A stretch of 45,399 nt of DNA. It comes from ANME-2 cluster archaeon. GTDB taxonomy: Archaea > Halobacteriota > Methanosarcinia > Methanosarcinales > Methanocomedenaceae. Shown here piece after piece: positions 42,145 through 45,399 of this stretch. The position numbers were made by a program, and so were the translations under genes. The stretch lies in NCBI GenBank assembly GCA_019429385.1, contig JAHYIS010000017.1, forward strand, positions 1 to 45,399, given 5' to 3'. The notes beneath the pieces were generated by a model. It was not told where the DNA came from. It saw nothing but the letters and a program-made list of their open reading frames with translations, and searched no databases. Positions within the stretch are counted from its first letter, which is position 1, and every line of letters starts with the position of its first letter.

Positions 42145-42744
42145 TTCAATTATGGGGGACCGTATAAAGCAAAATTCTGAATTCTGCAATTTTAGATCAA
42201 TAGTTGAGATTCTATTCCTATTAATTTGACACACAGTCTGACCCGATATGGATACTATCTGATTTTATAAGTACGGCAAGTTGGATGTAATCAACCACTT
42301 ACTGACCAGATATTATTTAAACCTAACTATTTTCCAAGTATTAGGAAAAAGGTAGCCGATATCTAAATGTATACTTTAAAGTTATATACAGAATATTTAA
42401 ATTTATTAATGGAATAGGCAATTTACTTCTTTTAATTAATATTAATACATTACTAATCTTAACGATATTTTGAAATATTATAATACGCTATTCAGATGTC
42501 GGCCACCTAGTAATAGGACATCACCAAATCATGGAAATTCCCCTTATCTCATTAAACTCCAGCCTTTTAATTGAACTCGGTCTTACTCAATAATCTACAA
42601 TTATGGGGTAAATTCTATCTAACTCCAAATATCGGTTTGTAATTGCAGAAGTTGATAGGGGAATAATCGTAAGTGAATTACAATTTTCTTCCTGATATTA
42701 CACTCCGATTCGCAACAGTTAGCTTCCCGATAAAAAAGAAAACA
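42145..42744. other. AT-rich intergenic region of about 600 bp, no gene seen
   Basis: Only short open frames without ribosome binding sites are present. GATGTC and GACATC at 42496-42522 form an inverted repeat with a spacer of about 16 nt. No tRNA-like or CRISPR-like structure is seen. Confidence 0.5.
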
Positions 42745-42766
42745 GTTCCGGATGATATTCCGGAAC
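42745..42766 (-). terminator. Terminator of the multiheme cytochrome gene
   Basis: GTTCCGGA-ATATCA-TCCGGAAC on the minus strand makes an 8-bp perfect stem, followed by TGTTTTCTTTTTTATC. It lies 14 bp beyond the stop. Confidence 0.8.
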
Positions 42767-42780
42767 GGTTAAATTTATTT

Positions 42781-44586
42781 TCACTCTTTGCGCTTGAGCA
42801 CAAGATACCCAACAGTGAGTAAACCTGCGATCATAAACAGACCTTCAAATCCTGGTGTTGACTTTGTTTGTGAAGGAGCTGGTGCCTCTTCAGAGAAACG
42901 AAGTATCTGGTACTGGCCTTCACCATAGGTGGTGTGTCCAGGTGGAATTTCTCCCCTGCCGCAGTTGTCAAATACGGCTACAGAATAATCATACTCCGTT
43001 GCTGTAGCAAGGTCAAACTGCACATCATCAGCATTTCCGGTTACCAGTTTCCGCCTGAATTCCTGTGTCCATACACCATCTTTCCAGACAGCTGTATTCA
43101 GGACATCACCACGGCTTCCATCCGGTTCCCTCAGGATACGTTCAGGTACCACAGCGCTCAGGTCTTCATAGTTATTCCATGCCTCGTCCACCGCAGCAGC
43201 GTCATATGCAGCATCGTTCGGATCTGCCGTAATGGTCTGGCCATTATCAATTTCAGCCTGGGTAAGAACCATGGCGTCTGACCATGAAGTTGGTGCTGTC
43301 TCGATCACTTTAGGTGCACTTTTGTCGCCATTCCGGTTATTCGAGTAAGCGCTCTTGCCTTTATCAGCACGCCTTCCGGAATCTTCAGTGTCGTATCCGT
43401 CATTGGTATCCATATACCAGATGAGTCGCTTGTCGTCCACCACTCCTGATAATTTGACTGTTCCGGCAGTGGCTTCAAAAGCTTCATTTCCAGCTATTAC
43501 CAGGTCGCTATCTGTAGCGCTGAATACTCCAAGACCTCTGGCAGCCTTATTGTGCCAGATATCCATTGTCGCACCTGAGGTGTCCGTGAATTTAGCAGAA
43601 CCCGGCACATTACCGTGACATGAGATCGCACAACCATAGCGTGCCTTGTAATTTTGCGTGTCAATGTTCCAGAAAACTGCAAAGCGATCTTCCGACTGCT
43701 TATCATTTCCAGTGCTTGTCGCAGGATGCCGCCACTTGCCGGTAGAACTATCTTTTACCCACGAGTCAGCTCTGGTAAGGCTTGCGGTAGTATCGTCCCA
43801 TTCGGCGCGTATGTAGAGGTATTCATCGCTGTACAAAGCTTTCAGTTTGATCTTGTCCGCTGACGTATATATCGTCGGGGTTACCGAGATAACGTGTTCT
43901 GTTGCTTTGTCCCAGGCAGCATTGTCGGTCCCTGTAACCAGGTCGTTAATATCAAAGTCGGTGGTTTTGACTGCATCCAGGTATGGATCGTATCCAAGGG
44001 AACGGTCATTGGTATAGGTAGAATCTATCCAGTCTGTGATAGTAGCAACCTCGTCATCAGTGAGGTATTTTGCCATAAAACCGCCTGGCTGGATCCATGA
44101 ACGCAATGTCCCCTGTTGGGCTGCTGCGATGATCTCTTCATCTGTTTGCAGAGGGGGAAATCCTTTTCCAACTGCTAATGGACCTGTGGTGAAACCACTA
44201 CCCCCATTTTCTACATGACAGGAAATACATTTTCCTTCCGCACTATCTGCCAATTTGGTCTGGTCGTTATCATCACGCAGGAAAAAATGTGTTGTTTCAA
44301 CTGTGGCATGACAACTGATACAACCAGTAGTAGTTGCAGTGTGCACAAAGGTAGCAGTATTCCCGTAAGGAATGTGGCACAATCCACACTGGTCAGAATT
44401 CTGGCCACCTGGGGTGGCATCGGTATGCGTTGCCGGACGATCTGCATGACAATTTGCACAGTTGTTCGAAATTATGATAGAAATGTCGGTCGGAACCGTA
44501 GAGGCGCCACTCACTAACCCTGCTGTAATTAGCAAGACCAACATCGTTATTGCAAAAAGTGTTCCATTATTTTTTATGGTATTCAT
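42781..44586 (-). CDS. Secreted multiheme c-type cytochrome with ethylbenzene-dehydrogenase-like domain and PGF-CTERM-like anchor
   Basis: A 601-aa exported protein. A signal peptide ends near residue 27. Heme-binding CxxCH sites are at 43-47, 67-71, 89-93 and 110-114; the last begins a small cytochrome-c-like domain ending LTDDEVATITDWI. Residues about 225-575 look like the heme-binding domain related to the gamma subunit of ethylbenzene/DMSO-type dehydrogenases. It contains an unusual C-x3-CH site, CAISCH (309-314). The C-terminus has a Ser/Thr/Pro linker, then TPGFEGLFMIAGLLTVGYLV and a KRKE tail, resembling the PGF-CTERM signal cleaved by archaeosortase A. I use ATG 44586, preceded by GAGG. 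It likely carries electrons outside the cell membrane. Confidence 0.88.
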   Translation of the reverse strand: MNTIKNNGTLFAITMLVLLITAGLVSGASTVPTDISIIISNNCANCHADRPATHTDATPGGQNSDQCGLCHIPYGNTATFVHTATTTGCISCHATVETTHFFLRDDNDQTKLADSAEGKCISCHVENGGSGFTTGPLAVGKGFPPLQTDEEIIAAAQQGTLRSWIQPGGFMAKYLTDDEVATITDWIDSTYTNDRSLGYDPYLDAVKTTDFDINDLVTGTDNAAWDKATEHVISVTPTIYTSADKIKLKALYSDEYLYIRAEWDDTTASLTRADSWVKDSSTGKWRHPATSTGNDKQSEDRFAVFWNIDTQNYKARYGCAISCHGNVPGSAKFTDTSGATMDIWHNKAARGLGVFSATDSDLVIAGNEAFEATAGTVKLSGVVDDKRLIWYMDTNDGYDTEDSGRRADKGKSAYSNNRNGDKSAPKVIETAPTSWSDAMVLTQAEIDNGQTITADPNDAAYDAAAVDEAWNNYEDLSAVVPERILREPDGSRGDVLNTAVWKDGVWTQEFRRKLVTGNADDVQFDLATATEYDYSVAVFDNCGRGEIPPGHTTYGEGQYQILRFSEEAPAPSQTKSTPGFEGLFMIAGLLTVGYLVLKRKE

Positions 44587-44689
44587 TTTTAACCTCACTT
44601 TGTCAAACGACATGTCGAGTTTTCATTCAACTTATTGCAAATAACTCGATATTGTTCAACAAATCATTGATTTAGAATCAAGTCTTTCT

Positions 44690-44710
44690 CATCGTTTGTG
44701 ATAAACGATG
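44690..44710. repeat. Perfect inverted repeat in the leader of the multiheme cytochrome gene
   Basis: CATCGTTT-GTGAT-AAACGATG has 8-bp arms with a 5-nt spacer. It lies 104 bp upstream of the cytochrome start, in the region expected to hold its promoter or leader. It could be an operator or an RNA hairpin. Confidence 0.6.
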
Positions 44711-44815
44711 TTCAAGGCTATCTTCCCACTATTTTATGATATGACATCATACATTAAAAACTTTTTCGTTTCTAAATGATGTTTAAGTACAATACATCAA
44801 AGTCCACGCTTTCCA

Positions 44816-44841
44816 GTCGTGACTGTGAGCACTCATGCTCA
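44816..44841. repeat. Two adjacent short hairpins
   Basis: CAGTC-GT-GACTG followed directly by TGAGCA-CTCA-TGCTCA. They lie between the cytochrome leader and the end of the small membrane protein gene, without a clear T-tract. Function unclear. Confidence 0.4.
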
Positions 44842-44920
44842 GTTATTTATTAGAGAGTTAACGAAATCCATGGTCAGATACAAACAGCTTCCCATATTTT
44901 CAACTGGAACAATTCGCAGT

Positions 44921-45133
44921 TCATCCTATGGCACGGTACTGCTCATAGAACCTGCGCAGTGACCAGATACCAAAAGATGTCAGCAAAGCAGTGAATACTA
45001 TCAAGCTTGTTCCCGGATACGCCTGGGTATATGCCAGTTGTTTGAGTCCTGAGAGTCCCAACAGGGAGAAAACAATACATCCAAACAAATATGATATGGT
45101 CTGGAACCGGATAATTAAATTATTGTCATACAT
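44921..45133 (-). CDS. Small membrane protein, two predicted helices
   Basis: A 70-aa protein with hydrophobic helices at about 12-30 (ISYLFGCIVFSLLGLSGL) and 42-60 (SLIVFTALLTSFGIWSL), and a positively charged tail (RRFYEQYRAIG). SD AGGTGAAGTTAA lies right before ATG. No known family. It lies upstream of the multiheme cytochrome on the same strand, 334 bp away, so a link is possible but not shown. Confidence 0.65.
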   Translation of the reverse strand: MYDNNLIIRFQTISYLFGCIVFSLLGLSGLKQLAYTQAYPGTSLIVFTALLTSFGIWSLRRFYEQYRAIG

Positions 45134-45290
45134 TTAACTTCACCTGCTTTTTATGTTCGTATTTATTAGTATATATACATTTCCGATTTTAAGGAATAAG
45201 TTTAAATATTACCAAATATACAGTAAATTACTGTTTGCCGACTAAGATCGGTTAAAATATAATGGAGGTACTGGCCTTGGGACAATATTA

Positions 45291-45399
45291 TTAGATCGGC
45301 CCAAATTTGCTTAAAAAAACCTCATCCTCATCCAACAAAATTATATCCCTAATATAATACTCCGCGTTATACTCTTTTAAGAAATCAATCACTTTTTCA
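45291..45399 (-). CDS. C-terminal end of an unidentified gene, cut by the window edge
   Basis: Thirty-five codons are open from the right edge to TAA at 45291 on the minus strand, ending in RDIILLDEDEVFLSKFGPI. The residue mix (many Asp, Glu, Ile, Leu and Lys) looks like true coding. It would lie upstream of the small membrane protein gene, with a spacer of about 155 bp between. The family cannot be told. Confidence 0.5.
   Translation of the reverse strand, partial: EKVIDFLKEYNAEYYIRDIILLDEDEVFLSKFGPI

Overview
The window is archaeal and most likely from an uncultured member of the Methanosarcinia, such as an ANME-2 or Methanoperedens-type methane oxidiser or a close methanogenic relative. 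The evidence is a mix of C1/H4MPT genes (methenyl-H4MPT cyclohydrolase, an FmdE-like protein, a tyramine-glutamate ligase of methanofuran synthesis), methanogen-specific genes (methanogenesis marker 14, DUF1890 and DUF1894 proteins, archaeoflavoprotein), SepRS of the tRNA-dependent cysteine route, ribosomal protein S17e, Pth2, archaeal Trm1, TATA-box promoters, and a secreted multiheme cytochrome with a PGF-CTERM-like anchor. The genus cannot be fixed from sequence reading alone, and no mcr gene is present.

Layout. 1-3.5 kb: an AT-rich accessory segment with a PLD-nuclease/SNF2-helicase protein, the first codons of a partner gene and an antitoxin-like small protein, probably a defence locus cut by the window edge. 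3.5-7 kb: queE, mch, a GNAT acetyltransferase and an M20 amidohydrolase, all on the minus strand. 7.3-15.3 kb, plus strand: a membrane protein, a translin-family protein, sepS, two lipoproteins (cytochrome P460 plus cupredoxin-like), trm1, and a marker 14/DUF1890/DUF1894 operon. 15.4-18.7 kb: small conserved genes, then rps17e-dapA-dapB.

18.7-20.6 kb is the most unusual part. Two toxin-antitoxin modules (HicBA and RelE-like) sit behind dapB, and each is followed by a decayed copy of the dapB 3' end. This looks like repeated insertion at one site. Next come a bacterial-type metK, afpA, a nucleotidyltransferase, a double-SIS protein, pth2, a protein disulfide oxidoreductase, a TauE/SafE permease and FmdE.

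28-31 kb is a biotin ECF transporter operon (bioY, two ATPases, ecfT) behind a near-perfect BirA operator. 31-39 kb: pirin, a PQQ-type sugar dehydrogenase-like protein, an unannotated 50-aa zinc ribbon, a secreted coiled-coil protein with a small lipoprotein, an MFS transporter, surE, mfnD, a 49-aa SAP-like protein and tRNA-Thr. 39-45.4 kb: a TPR protein, glutamate dehydrogenase preceded by an overlapping 47-aa ORF, a large AT-rich gap, the multiheme cytochrome, a small membrane protein and the end of an unidentified gene.

Recurring themes are ATGA-type start/stop overlaps in operons, stop codons buried in terminator hairpins (three cases), and repeats made from the 3' ends of genes (dapB and ecfT). 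All functional calls come from reading motifs; no database search was run.
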